Positions 6,726 through 14,117 of a stretch of DNA of 24,394 nucleotides are shown piece by piece. The position numbers and the translations under genes are program-made. The notes beneath the pieces are model-generated. The model ran no database searches, was not told the origin of the DNA, and worked only from the letters and a program-made list of their open reading frames with translations. Position 1 is the first letter of the stretch; the number at the start of each line of letters is the position of its first letter. The stretch is from DAOVRD01 sp964521715 (GTDB taxonomy: Bacteria > Planctomycetota > Brocadiia > SM23-32), in the NCBI GenBank assembly GCA_964521715.1, contig CAZFSS010000041.1:1-24394 (forward strand), in the 5' to 3' direction.

Positions 6726-8078
6726 CTATGCCAGCGGCGGCAGGATGCCGGATTGGAGGCGCAGCATTTCGTCCACCATCTCGACGGCGCGGCGGTAGGA
6801 GTCCACGGTCGGGTCGAGCAGCACCGCCTGGATCAGCTTGGCCTTCGAGCGCTCGGCAAACGCCTCGACGATGAGCCTGTGGATGCTGCCCTGGACGCGC
6901 AGGAGCGCGGCGATGGCCTCCGGCAGCGGCTCGCATCGGCATGCGCGAAGCCCATCGCCGTCCGCAACCGCCGGCACCTCGACCACCATGTCATCCGGCA
7001 GGTTGGGGATCGCGCCCCGGTTCGGCACGTTGACGGCCGGCAGGTCATGAGGCACGCCGCACGCCAGGCTCTCCATGATGGGCACGGCGAGCTCGCCGGA
7101 CGGTTTGAGCGGCGCCTCTCTCGGATCGCGCCCTCCCGCCTTACCGGGCCGCCAGGGCCGCTCGTGCGGGTTCCCGGTCAGGGAGTAGACGAACTCGGGG
7201 ATGTCGCCCGTCTCCCACGGGTGGCCGTCGGCCGGGTCGTAGAAGTACTGCAACTCGCTCGCGACGAACTCCTCGGCCCATCGGATGTACTCGCCGTAAT
7301 GGTTCGGCGCGGGCGACGGCCAGAGCCCGAACCGGCGGAACAGGATGCGGGCCAGCGCCATCTCGTGCCAGTCGGCCAGCCAGTCGCCCTCGCGCTCGGC
7401 CTCGCGCAGGCGGGGGTAGAGGTCCTCGCCCGTGCGCCTGTCCCGCACCTGCTGGAACCAGGTGAAGTGGTTGATGCCGCAGGCGATGCAGTCCAGGTCG
7501 CCCGGGTCCATGCCGAGCAGCCCCGCTATCTGATGCAGGCCCATGAAGTAGCCGTGACAGAGCCCGACCGCTTCGATCTCCGTCAGGCGCGTGACGGCCT
7601 CGCAGAGCTTGTGCTCGGGGTTGGTGAAGTTCAGGAGCATGGCCTTCGGGCAGAGCTCTTCCATCGTGCGCGCGATCTCGACCATCGGCCCCATGTTGCG
7701 CAGCGCGTGGAAGATGCCGCCCGGGCCGCCGTTCTCGCCGAACACCTGGCGGAAGCCGTGCTTGCGCGGGACGTGGAAGTCCTGCGACCAGTAGAGGAAG
7801 CGGTCCACCTCGATGGCGGCGACGGCGAAGTCGGCGCCGTCCAGCGCCTCCCGCAGGTCCGTGGTGGCGGTGATGGCCGCGTCGTGGCCGAGCCGGCCCT
7901 TCGCCCAGCGCGCGTAGTCGGCCGAACTGTCCAGGTGCTCCCGGACGATGTCCATGAGCGCCAGTTCGAGCCCGCAGTCGCGCAGCGGCTCGCTCAGCAG
8001 CACGTCGCGCACGGTCCCGGGTCCGAAGCTGCCGCTTCCGGCCCCGATCACGGCGATCTTCACTTCTCTGTCACTCAC
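6726..8078 (-). CDS. Glycoside hydrolase family 4 (NAD- and metal-dependent)
   Basis: The 450-aa product has the GH4 arrangement: a Rossmann NAD site GAGSGSFGP (12-20), Asn-Pro at 153-154 in LNFTNPEH, the metal-binding CHG (174-176) and GINH (201-204). GH4 enzymes cleave alpha- or beta-glycosides by an oxidation-elimination route using NAD+ and usually Mn2+; specificity (alpha-glucosidase, alpha-galactosidase, glucuronidase or 6-phospho-glycosidase) cannot be read here. No signal peptide is present, so it acts on imported sugars. Start GTG 8078 was chosen because GGAGGAG lies at 8084-8090, 5 nt upstream, and translation from it begins exactly at the Rossmann strand. No transporter or regulator is adjacent; the 5' side is the repeat array. 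Confidence 0.9.
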   Translation of the reverse strand: MSDREVKIAVIGAGSGSFGPGTVRDVLLSEPLRDCGLELALMDIVREHLDSSADYARWAKGRLGHDAAITATTDLREALDGADFAVAAIEVDRFLYWSQDFHVPRKHGFRQVFGENGGPGGIFHALRNMGPMVEIARTMEELCPKAMLLNFTNPEHKLCEAVTRLTEIEAVGLCHGYFMGLHQIAGLLGMDPGDLDCIACGINHFTWFQQVRDRRTGEDLYPRLREAEREGDWLADWHEMALARILFRRFGLWPSPAPNHYGEYIRWAEEFVASELQYFYDPADGHPWETGDIPEFVYSLTGNPHERPWRPGKAGGRDPREAPLKPSGELAVPIMESLACGVPHDLPAVNVPNRGAIPNLPDDMVVEVPAVADGDGLRACRCEPLPEAIAALLRVQGSIHRLIVEAFAERSKAKLIQAVLLDPTVDSYRRAVEMVDEMLRLQSGILPPLA

Positions 8079-8083
8079 TGTGT

Positions 8084-8090
8084 CTCCTCC
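8084..8090 (-). promoter_or_regulatory. Ribosome binding site deciding the GH4 GTG start
   Basis: CTCCTCC on the plus strand is GGAGGAG on the transcript, 5 nt before GTG 8078. It excludes the longer in-frame start further upstream, which would translate unrelated sequence toward the repeat array. Confidence 0.75.
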
Positions 8091-8251
8091 CGATGCCACG
8101 GCTTTCCGGAGCGTCTCCGCGCAATCCGCGCGGGGCCGGACCGCGCTGCCTTGGGGAACCCTCGTCGTCCCACGCCATGTCATTCCGAGTCGCCCACTTC
8201 ATGTCATTCCGAGTCCGCGCCGCTCCTGCCATTCCGAGTCGCCCCACTTCA

Positions 8252-8374
8252 TGTCATTCCGAGTTCGGCGCACGCCGAACGGGGAATCTCGCCCGTCCAG
8301 CGGCCGCCAGCCACCGCCACGCCGCCCTGGAGATCCCTCGTCGCCCGCCACGCTGCGGCCTCCTCGGGATGACA
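8252..8374. repeat. Complete hairpin element A
   Basis: The left half contains GTTCGGCG-CA-CGCCGAAC, an 8-bp stem enclosed by ATTCC and a GGAAT-type partner. The right half has ATCCC and GGGAT enclosing CCGC/GCGG. The joint carries ATCTC and GAGAT, also complementary, and the outer ends pair, so a cloverleaf-like fold is possible. Length is 123 bp. Confidence 0.85.
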
Positions 8375-8420
8375 GGGGGTGGCACGCGCCGCTCCTGCCA
8401 TTCCGAGTCGCCCCACTTCA

Positions 8421-8536
8421 TGTCACTCCGAGTTCGGCGCACGCCGAACGAGGAATCTCGCCCGTCCGACGGCCGCCGCCCGCACAGCCATCAGATCCCT
8501 CGCCGTCCGCCAGGCTGCGGCCTTCTCGGGATGACA
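8421..8536. repeat. Complete hairpin element B
   Basis: This 116-bp copy has the same order of arms as element A. Its left end has a substitution (TGTCACTCC). The central spacer differs in length and sequence while both hairpin halves are kept. It starts 169 bp after element A. Confidence 0.85.
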
Positions 8537-8632
8537 GAGGGAGGCACGCGCCGCGCCCGTCATTCCGAGTCCGCCCACTCCATGTCATTCCGAGTTCGCG
8601 CCGCTCCTGCCATTCCGAGTCGCCCCACTTCA

Positions 8633-8690
8633 TGTCATTCCGAGTTCGGCGTACGCCGAACGAAGAATCTCGCCCGTCCAACGGCCGCCG
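8633..8690. repeat. Truncated element C (left half only) at the GIY-YIG gene 3' end
   Basis: The left half is intact, with the inner palindrome GTTCGGCGTACGCCGAAC (8646-8663), here perfectly self-complementary because CA is replaced by TA. The copy stops in the central spacer about 20 bp before the GIY-YIG stop codon (8710), and no right half follows. Confidence 0.8.
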
Positions 8691-8709
8691 GCCAACAGAA
8701 CGAGTGCCG

Positions 8710-8997
8710 TTACTGATACCATCCGTCGCTCAAGTCGCGCCACTGCGGGTTCGCCGTTTCAATCAGCTTCGTCTTCTTTTCCCTTCGCCATCCCTTGATC
8801 TGCTTCTCGCGCGCAAGTGCCGCGTAAACGTCCGTCGTCGTCTCGAAGTACACCAGTCGGGTGATGTTGTACCTGCTCGTGAATCCCGGAACAAGCTTGT
8901 GCTTGTGCTGGTAGACCCGCCCCCTCAGGTCGCCTGTCACCCCGGTGTACAGAGTGCCGGGCCGATTGGTCATAATGTAGACGTAGTACTCCCTCAT
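8710..8997 (-). CDS. Small GIY-YIG nuclease-family protein (UPF0213/YhbQ-like)
   Basis: The 95-aa product is a single GIY-YIG domain. The name motifs appear as YVY (5-7) and YTGVT (17-21). The probable catalytic residues are Arg27 in DLRGRVYQHK, His31 and Glu64 in REKQIKGW, and the C-terminus has the NPxWxDL signature. Such solo proteins are related to the nuclease domain of homing endonucleases and UvrC; the cellular role of this branch is not established. Start ATG 8997 was preferred because the domain begins there and the 18 codons upstream are decayed repeat units. The gene lies wholly inside the repeat array, with left-half copies on both sides, suggesting it belongs to or exploits that repeat. 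No recognisable DNA-binding domain is attached. Confidence 0.88.
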   Translation of the reverse strand: MREYYVYIMTNRPGTLYTGVTGDLRGRVYQHKHKLVPGFTSRYNITRLVYFETTTDVYAALAREKQIKGWRREKKTKLIETANPQWRDLSDGWYQ

Positions 8998-9120
8998 ATC
9001 CGCGCGCTCACCCACAGTCATCGCGAGTCGCACCGGCCGACCAATTGTCACTTCGCGTGCGCCCGCCCTCTGTCATTCCGAGTCCCCCACTTCATGTCAT
9101 CCCGAGTCCCGCCCGCTTCC

Positions 9121-9236
9121 TGTCATTCCGAGTTCGGCGCACACCGAACGAGGAATCTCGCCGGTCCGACGGCCGCCGCTGCGCCGCCTTGGAGATCCCT
9201 CGTCGTCCGCCACGCTGCGGTCTCCTCGGGATGACA
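9121..9236. repeat. Complete hairpin element D
   Basis: This 116-bp copy has TGTCATTCCGAG and CTCGGGATGACA as ends. The inner stem is slightly broken (GTTCGGCG/CACCGAAC). It is preceded by four left units at 24-30 bp spacing and followed by three right-half copies. Confidence 0.85.
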
Positions 9237-9258
9237 GGGGGTGGCACGCGCCGCGCCT

Positions 9259-9417
9259 GAGATGCCGTGCCGTCCGCCAGGCTGCAGCCTCCTCGGGATG
9301 ACAAGGGGTGGCAGGCCCCGCGCCCGAGATGCCGTGCCGTCCGCCAGGCTGCGGCCTCCTCGGGATGACAGGGAGTGGTACGGGGCGCGCCTGCGGGACG
9401 GCCTCCTCGGGATGACA
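9259..9417. repeat. Tandem right-half copies, 67-bp period
   Basis: The GAGAT that opens the right half recurs at 9192 (element D), 9259 and 9326, exactly 67 bp apart, and each copy ends in CTCGGGATGACA. A third, shorter copy ends at 9417, 17 bp before the stop codon of the NimA-like gene. In these extra copies GAGATCCC has become GAGATGCC, which weakens the right-half stem. Confidence 0.8.
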
Positions 9418-9433
9418 GGTGCGCACGGCGGCG

Positions 9434-9868
9434 TCAGTAGCCCGCCTGCTTGCCCGTCAGCGTGTCGATGTCGACCCGGAGAACGGTGGCTCTCCGCACG
9501 TTGTCGTCCGGCATGTCGAAGTCCCGTCCCGCGTACTGGCGCATGATGGCGTTCAGGGCGCGCGCCTTCTGCTCGTGGTCCTCGATGAAGGTGGCCCGGC
9601 CGGTGCCGATCACGCTGCGGTACTTCAGGCCCCACCCGCAGGCCTTCTCTTTCGGGACGATCTCCACGTCCACATCGAACTCGAAGCAGACGCGGCTGTT
9701 CCGCTTGAGCATCTCGATCTTCTTGCCGGCGGCGCGGCCGTGGAAGTAGAGAGAACGGCCGTCGTAGCCGAACGAGACAGGCACCACGTAGGGCTGATCG
9801 CCGTCGGCCATCGCCAGCCGGCAGACCAGGGACCTGCGGATCACGTCGTCGATCGCGTCCTTGTCCAT
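9434..9868 (-). CDS. NimA-like pyridoxamine 5'-phosphate oxidase-fold protein
   Basis: The 144-aa product is a single split-barrel flavin-binding domain. The N-terminal helix is followed by CRLAMADGDQPYVVPVSFG, then a strand reading SLYFHG, and the late segment YRSVIGTGRATFI with a charged helix, the pattern of the NimA/Pyridox_ox_2 branch. Members bind FMN or related cofactors and some reduce nitro compounds, but most are uncharacterised, so no substrate is proposed. The length fits the family. Start ATG 9868 is chosen from the domain start; the upstream AAGGGA is about 12 nt away, so the ribosome site is weak. The gene follows the serpin-like gene by 59 bp on the same strand and could be its distal partner. 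Confidence 0.82.
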   Translation of the reverse strand: MDKDAIDDVIRRSLVCRLAMADGDQPYVVPVSFGYDGRSLYFHGRAAGKKIEMLKRNSRVCFEFDVDVEIVPKEKACGWGLKYRSVIGTGRATFIEDHEQKARALNAIMRQYAGRDFDMPDDNVRRATVLRVDIDTLTGKQAGY

Positions 9869-9927
9869 TGCGAGTTCGTCCCTTCTCGATCCAGAGAGGC
9901 CGCGCGCCTTCGCCCGCGGCGAGCGCG

Positions 9928-11040
9928 TCACCGGCCGCTGGTGTCAAGCACCTCCTCGTTCTCGATCCACATGGCGAAGTAGGGCACGTCGCTGTCCCGC
10001 TCCTTCAGGTACAGCAAGAACGGGCGGTCGAAGATGAGCCTGCGTTCTCCGACGCCAGCGATAGCAAATGTTGCGCCTGATTCAACTCGTGCACCTCGCT
10101 CGTCCAAACGGAAGCGAAGACCTTGACACGCCTGAAGCACAAACCAGGTCTCCCAGCCGGGGTCCTGCAGGTACCTGCCGAGGAGCTCCTGATAGCGTCG
10201 GTCGACGTTCAACGAGACCTTGGGCACAACCAGCCATTCCGTAGGCTGCAACCGCCTACCATAGTCGTCTTGGGGAGACTCAGAGATGCGGCTCTGCACG
10301 TCGGCGACTGTCTGTCGCAACGTCTCGGCAGGACGGGTCTTGGCGAGAAAGAGCTCGTCGGCTTCCGAGGTGGTTTCAAGCCGCACGATGAAATCGTCGT
10401 CGTTCGTGTACTCGCGGATGATCACCTGCTCCTGGAGTAGCTTATCGCGCCTGCACGTGTACGGGAAGTCCTCTATGCCGAAGCAAGACACGCGCACGTC
10501 GCCGTCGGCTGAGTGAAACTCCAGCTTCTTGCCGAGGTCGTCAAAGGCTACGGGGAAAGGCAGCGTCTTCTGAAGATACCCATACGCATATATCGCCCTC
10601 TCATCCTGGCAGTCCGGCACTTCTAGCGTTGCCGACGGGAACTCGGCGGCCAGCCTCCTGCGGATCTCGCCAACGATGCCGTCCCGCACGGCGCCGGCCA
10701 TGGCCAGGTACGAGCCGGGCGAGATGTCCGACTCCCGGAACGCCTGCCTGTTCAGGGCCTGCGCCATCGGCGGGTCGCCTTCGAGCCGGATCGGCTCCTT
10801 GATGATCTCGTCCTGCATCTCGTTCCAGGCAAGCTGGAACGTGCCGCAGTAGACGTAGTTGCGGCCCGGCACTATCTCGCCCTCCATGTGCGGCAGGATG
10901 TCCGTCCGCGTCAGCTCCGAGGCCGGCCGAAGCGGCCCCGTGAAGGGCGGCGGCGATGGCTCCCGCACAAGCGCCGCTAGAACGACCAGGTCGACGACAA
11001 GACAGGCCACCAGCCCCACCACAACATGCTTGCGCTTCAT
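9928..11040 (-). CDS. Membrane-anchored or secreted protein with serpin-like C-terminus
   Basis: The 370-aa product starts MKRK followed by a hydrophobic segment (about 6-26), a signal or membrane anchor, so the bulk lies outside the cytoplasm. I do not recognise it by motif alone. The last 50 residues resemble the serpin end: a hinge-like ESGATFAIAG, then FDRPFLLYLKERDSDVPYF, comparable with the serpin FNxPFxFLIxE...PLFMGxVxNP block. The total length also fits a serpin. The stretch between the hinge Gly and Pro-Phe is about seven residues shorter than in inhibitory serpins such as alpha-1-antitrypsin, so inhibition would be doubtful. Four cysteines in the mature part could pair. Start ATG 11040 has AGGGGAAG a few nt upstream. 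Confidence 0.75.
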   Translation of the reverse strand: MKRKHVVVGLVACLVVDLVVLAALVREPSPPPFTGPLRPASELTRTDILPHMEGEIVPGRNYVYCGTFQLAWNEMQDEIIKEPIRLEGDPPMAQALNRQAFRESDISPGSYLAMAGAVRDGIVGEIRRRLAAEFPSATLEVPDCQDERAIYAYGYLQKTLPFPVAFDDLGKKLEFHSADGDVRVSCFGIEDFPYTCRRDKLLQEQVIIREYTNDDDFIVRLETTSEADELFLAKTRPAETLRQTVADVQSRISESPQDDYGRRLQPTEWLVVPKVSLNVDRRYQELLGRYLQDPGWETWFVLQACQGLRFRLDERGARVESGATFAIAGVGERRLIFDRPFLLYLKERDSDVPYFAMWIENEEVLDTSGR

Positions 11041-11079
11041 TGTCTTCCCCTATATGGATCCCCTCACGGCGAGCGGAAC

Positions 11080-12288
11080 TCACTGCCCGTCTGCATCCGG
11101 CACGGCGCGCACGTCGAAGACGACTCCCCGCCTCTTGAGTTCCTTGCGGACGTCGGCGACGTCCAGCCTGTCCGGGACGGTGCCGAACTGCGTGCAGAGG
11201 GCCGCCGCCACGCCCGCGATCTCGCCGATGTGGGCGGCCGCGTGGATGACGCGCGTGACCTCCCACGCATAGCCGGCGGACGAGATGCACCGGCCGGCGA
11301 CCAGCAGGCCCGTCACCTTCTGCGGCAGGAGCGTCCCGTAGGGGACCTCCCACACCTCGCCCCGCCTGCTCCAGTCCGCCACCAGCCCCACCGAGTCGTC
11401 GAAGTGCCGCCCCGCCATGCCGTCGCTCAGCGTCGCCCCGCCGACTATGCGGCGCGTCGTGCGGAACGGCGCCACGGCCGGCAGTGCCAGGGGGAACAGG
11501 TCGCGGCGCCCGACGCCTTCGCGCTGCTTTTGCCCGTAGTGCTCGCGCAGCAGCCGGCGTCCCTCCAGCACGAACTCGGTCACGTCCTTGCCGGCGGTGC
11601 CCGAGAACTTCCTCATGCCGGGCGGATGGCCCTCGCCGGTGTTGCTGGCGCCGACCTGCACGCAGCGCAGCAGGGGGTCGCCGCGGCCCTGCTCGACGGC
11701 GCGCTCCGCCGCTTCCAGCGACGCCTCCAGTCCCCACAGGGAGAGCCAGTTGCCGGCCTCTTCGCACGGGGCCCCGGCGCGGAAGGCCACGTCCGCGTCG
11801 CCCGTCGCGTCGACCAGGCACTCGGCGCGCAGGACGCCCCGCCCGCTCTTGTTCTCGACCTCGACGCCCGCGACGCGGTTGCCATCCATGACGGGCACGC
11901 AGACCAGCGTGTCGAGCCAGACCTCGACGCCGGCGTCGAGCAGCATCTCGTCCATCGCGAGGACGAAGGCCGCGGGGGAGAACACGGTGGCATAGCGCGA
12001 ACCTCCGGCGCGGGCAGACTGCCAGTCGGGCGGCACGTCGCCGGGGCCGTACTCGATCGCCAGGTGCAGCAGCTCCTCGGAGATGCCGTAGGTCACCTGG
12101 TGGCCGCGCCCGTCGCAGAGGGGCGTGTAGGCATAGATCAGCCCGGCCGTGGCCAGTCCGCCGACCAGGATCGTCTTCTCCACCAGGGCCGTTCGCCGAC
12201 CGGACCGCGCGGCCGCCACTGCGGCGGCGACGCCCGCTACGCCGGCGCCCGCCACCAGGACGTCATAGCCCTCATCGAACTGAAGCAT
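11080..12288 (-). CDS. FAD-dependent oxidoreductase (FAD_oxidored family)
   Basis: The 402-aa product begins with a Rossmann dinucleotide site, VLVAGAGVAGVAAA, whose GxGxxG falls at 14-19, and continues with VGGLATAGLIYAYTP, typical of the FAD_oxidored (PF12831) group. A second nucleotide-associated stretch, CLVDATGDADVAFRAG, lies mid-protein, and the C-terminal GLLVAGRCIS closes the FAD fold. Members are common in polysaccharide-degrading planctomycetes but few have known substrates. No signal peptide is seen, so it is probably cytoplasmic. Two adjacent ATG codons follow GGAGG; 12288 is preferred for spacing (5 nt against 2 nt for 12291). It is 39 bp upstream of the serpin-like gene. The 178-bp gap to the DUF4832 gene shows no further gene. 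Confidence 0.85.
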   Translation of the reverse strand: MLQFDEGYDVLVAGAGVAGVAAAVAAARSGRRTALVEKTILVGGLATAGLIYAYTPLCDGRGHQVTYGISEELLHLAIEYGPGDVPPDWQSARAGGSRYATVFSPAAFVLAMDEMLLDAGVEVWLDTLVCVPVMDGNRVAGVEVENKSGRGVLRAECLVDATGDADVAFRAGAPCEEAGNWLSLWGLEASLEAAERAVEQGRGDPLLRCVQVGASNTGEGHPPGMRKFSGTAGKDVTEFVLEGRRLLREHYGQKQREGVGRRDLFPLALPAVAPFRTTRRIVGGATLSDGMAGRHFDDSVGLVADWSRRGEVWEVPYGTLLPQKVTGLLVAGRCISSAGYAWEVTRVIHAAAHIGEIAGVAAALCTQFGTVPDRLDVADVRKELKRRGVVFDVRAVPDADGQ

Positions 12289-12466
12289 CATCTCCTCCGC
12301 CTGTCCGGCTTCGGGCGAGTCCTGCGGCCGCGCATGCCCGGGCCGGTCCGTCACGGCGCCTGGCCCGCCGAATGCCGCTTGAGGATGCGGACCAGGCCCT
12401 TGTTGACGCGGCACCATGACACCAGAAACCCCACCCCCGCGCAAGCAGAGCACGGCGGCCATGCCG

Positions 12467-13927
12467 CTAGCCGCCGACCACCTTGACAAGCCCGAGGCGG
12501 CAGCGCCTCTCCCCGTCCCCGTCGGCCAGCGGGAGCGCGATCCGAGGCGTGCCCGTGCGCGCGCCGACGGACACGTAGACGCCATAGACGCTGGGCGCCA
12601 GGCCCGGCGGCGGCCCGAACTCGGCCTGCTGCAGGCGGACCTGAGCCGCGCCCGGCGGCCCGACCGGCAGGTCGCGCACGTCGAAGGCCTCGTCCACCCA
12701 GACGGCGGCGATTCCGCCCCCTTCGTCCTTGAGCGTGACGGCCGGATGGCCGCCCGGCAGACAGGGCGCCACGCCGGCGTTGCGCCACCGGGCAGTGAAA
12801 CCGAACCGCGCGCCCGCTGCGACCTCCGACGGCCAGGACGCCTCGACGAGCTGAAGCCGGTATCCGAGGCGCAGGTTGATGCGCCGGATGAGGTCCCGGT
12901 TCTCGGCCAGGAACTCGCGCGGCCACCAGTGGATGGACGCGTAGCTGGCACGGTAGTCCTCGACCGCCTGGAGGTACTTGCTCCCGTCCTGCCAGCAGCC
13001 CCTGTCGCGGGACGGGCCGTAGTGCTCGGACTCCAGGATGACGGGGCGGTCCTCCCAGAAGTAGGGTGCCATCCACTCGCTGAAGTAAGCCTTCTCATCC
13101 CGCTGGACCAGGATGCTGTCGTCCCGAAGCGTCAGGCCCCGGTCTCGGGCGTAGAGGACGATGCCCTTCTCGCCGTCCTGCTGCGAGCTCTGCCACGGGC
13201 TGCGCGGCGGCCCGGACGGCAGGTCGTCGTTCAGAACGAGAAGCGTCCGCCGGAGGTGCTTGCAGTGGAGGTCTATGTGCCTGCGTGCCGTCTCCTCGCC
13301 GTACGGGATCCCCGTGCTCGCGACGGTGTGCCCCTCGCCCCAGACGCCCACGGACCCCACGTCGATGAACGCCACCTCGGGGCTGCCGTCGTACCTGGCC
13401 GCCGCTGCCGCCAGGAAGGCGTCCAGCTTCTCCAGGAAGACCGGATCGTCGTAGTCGGGCTCCCAGCAAGCCTTGGGATCGCTCTCCTCGGCGAGCTTGC
13501 CGCGGCGGAAGTAGTGGCCCTTCGCGCCGGCGGCCTTGACCCACTCAGGCGTCGCGTAGCGCAGGTTGGACTCGCAGCACGTCAGTCGGAAGGCGATCTG
13601 CTTGCCCGCGCGCAGCCATCTCTGAGCAGGCGTGTCCACGACGGACCAGTTGAAGCGGCCCTCCTCCGGCTCCAGGTAGGCCCAGGCCAGCCGAAGGTAG
13701 ATGACGCTGAGCCCGGGGAAGTCGTCCAGCGCGTCCGACGGAGCCAGACGCGAGCCGTAGTTCGCCAGCGAGTTATCGTAGTAGTGGAGCACCCAGCCCA
13801 TCCCCGGGTTGACCAGCGCTTCGCCCGTGTCCGCCGGGGTGACAACGGTCCGGCCGCCCGAGGCGCCGGCCTGAAACGCACACGCGATCAACGCCAACGC
13901 CACGCTCACCAGCAGCAGGCTGTCCAT
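12467..13927 (-). CDS. Secreted DUF4832 protein, glycosidase-like
   Basis: The 486-aa product has an N-terminal signal peptide (about 1-22: MDSLLLVSVALALIAC...). The first half looks like a TIM-barrel glycosidase of the beta-galactosidase clan, with NPGMGWVLHYYD early on, the strand VIYLRLAWAYLEPEEG and later a DVGSVGVWGEG segment whose Asp and Glu could be catalytic. The second half matches DUF4832, including a beta-sandwich stretch with GFTARWRNAGVAPC. These proteins are presumed to act on polysaccharides outside the cytoplasm; no substrate is known. Start ATG 13927 follows GGAGGTG by 5-7 nt. The gene is transcribed divergently from apgM across a 190-bp gap with candidate promoters on both strands. 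Confidence 0.85.
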   Translation of the reverse strand: MDSLLLVSVALALIACAFQAGASGGRTVVTPADTGEALVNPGMGWVLHYYDNSLANYGSRLAPSDALDDFPGLSVIYLRLAWAYLEPEEGRFNWSVVDTPAQRWLRAGKQIAFRLTCCESNLRYATPEWVKAAGAKGHYFRRGKLAEESDPKACWEPDYDDPVFLEKLDAFLAAAAARYDGSPEVAFIDVGSVGVWGEGHTVASTGIPYGEETARRHIDLHCKHLRRTLLVLNDDLPSGPPRSPWQSSQQDGEKGIVLYARDRGLTLRDDSILVQRDEKAYFSEWMAPYFWEDRPVILESEHYGPSRDRGCWQDGSKYLQAVEDYRASYASIHWWPREFLAENRDLIRRINLRLGYRLQLVEASWPSEVAAGARFGFTARWRNAGVAPCLPGGHPAVTLKDEGGGIAAVWVDEAFDVRDLPVGPPGAAQVRLQQAEFGPPPGLAPSVYGVYVSVGARTGTPRIALPLADGDGERRCRLGLVKVVGG

Positions 13928-13991
13928 CGCCGCACCTCCAGAACCTGGACCGCAGTCCGCGCAACGCCCCGGCCACGAACGCCCGCACGGG

Positions 13992-14020
13992 AGTAGACCG
14001 CACGGCGCCGGCGGTGTCAA
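13992..14020 (-). promoter_or_regulatory. Weak candidate promoter for the DUF4832 gene
   Basis: On the minus strand TTGACA (14015-14020) stands 17 bp from TCTACT (13992-13997). The -35 box is perfect, but the -10 box lacks the key second-position A, so this is tentative. It lies about 65 bp before the DUF4832 start. Confidence 0.3.
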
Positions 14021-14042
14021 ATCGTCCGCGACCTCCACATCT

Positions 14043-14071
14043 TTGACAAGGCGCAAAGGCGGGACTATATT
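14043..14071 (+). promoter_or_regulatory. Near-consensus sigma-70 promoter for apgM
   Basis: TTGACA (14043-14048) is perfect and TATATT (14066-14071) differs from consensus at one base, with the ideal 17-bp spacer. Transcription would start near 14078, giving a leader of about 40 nt to the apgM ATG. It probably drives apgM and mtnA and possibly more of the plus-strand run. Confidence 0.75.
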
Positions 14072-14117
14072 GGCCGCGAGCACGACTCAAGCTCTCCCCT
14101 GCCACACGGAGGCCGCG

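Larger units (their letters stand above)
8143..9417. repeat. MITE-like hairpin repeat array enclosing a GIY-YIG gene
   Basis: The array is built from one element whose ends are TGTCATTCCGAG and CTCGGGATGACA, a 12-bp inverted repeat with one mismatch. Left ends start at 8178, 8202, 8227, 8252, 8396, 8421, 8558, 8583, 8608, 8633, 9071, 9095 and 9121, with decayed ones at 9016 and 9046; neighbouring left ends are mostly 24-26 bp apart. Right ends finish at 8374, 8536, 9236, 9303, 9370 and 9417. The 5' margin (8143-8176) is a partial right half. A linker like GGGGTGGCACGCGCCGC follows most right ends. All copies have the same orientation. The gaps 8079-8709 and 8998-9433 contain only this array, apart from about 65 bp of ordinary sequence before it. 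Confidence 0.9.

Noticed and set aside
7948..9304. Long open frames running through the repeat array on both strands
   Set aside because: Their translations simply repeat the same words (for example FRVRRTPNEESRP) because the repeat lacks stops in some frames; they have no ribosome sites or domains.
8178..9417. The 25-bp spaced repeats as a CRISPR array
   Set aside because: Units of about 12-20 conserved bases follow each other with no unique 30-40 bp spacers, the order is broken by complete hairpin elements, and no cas gene is nearby.
12289..12466. Small gene between the FAD oxidoreductase and DUF4832 genes
   Set aside because: Short frames exist but none has a plausible ribosome site with a recognisable or compositionally distinct product.
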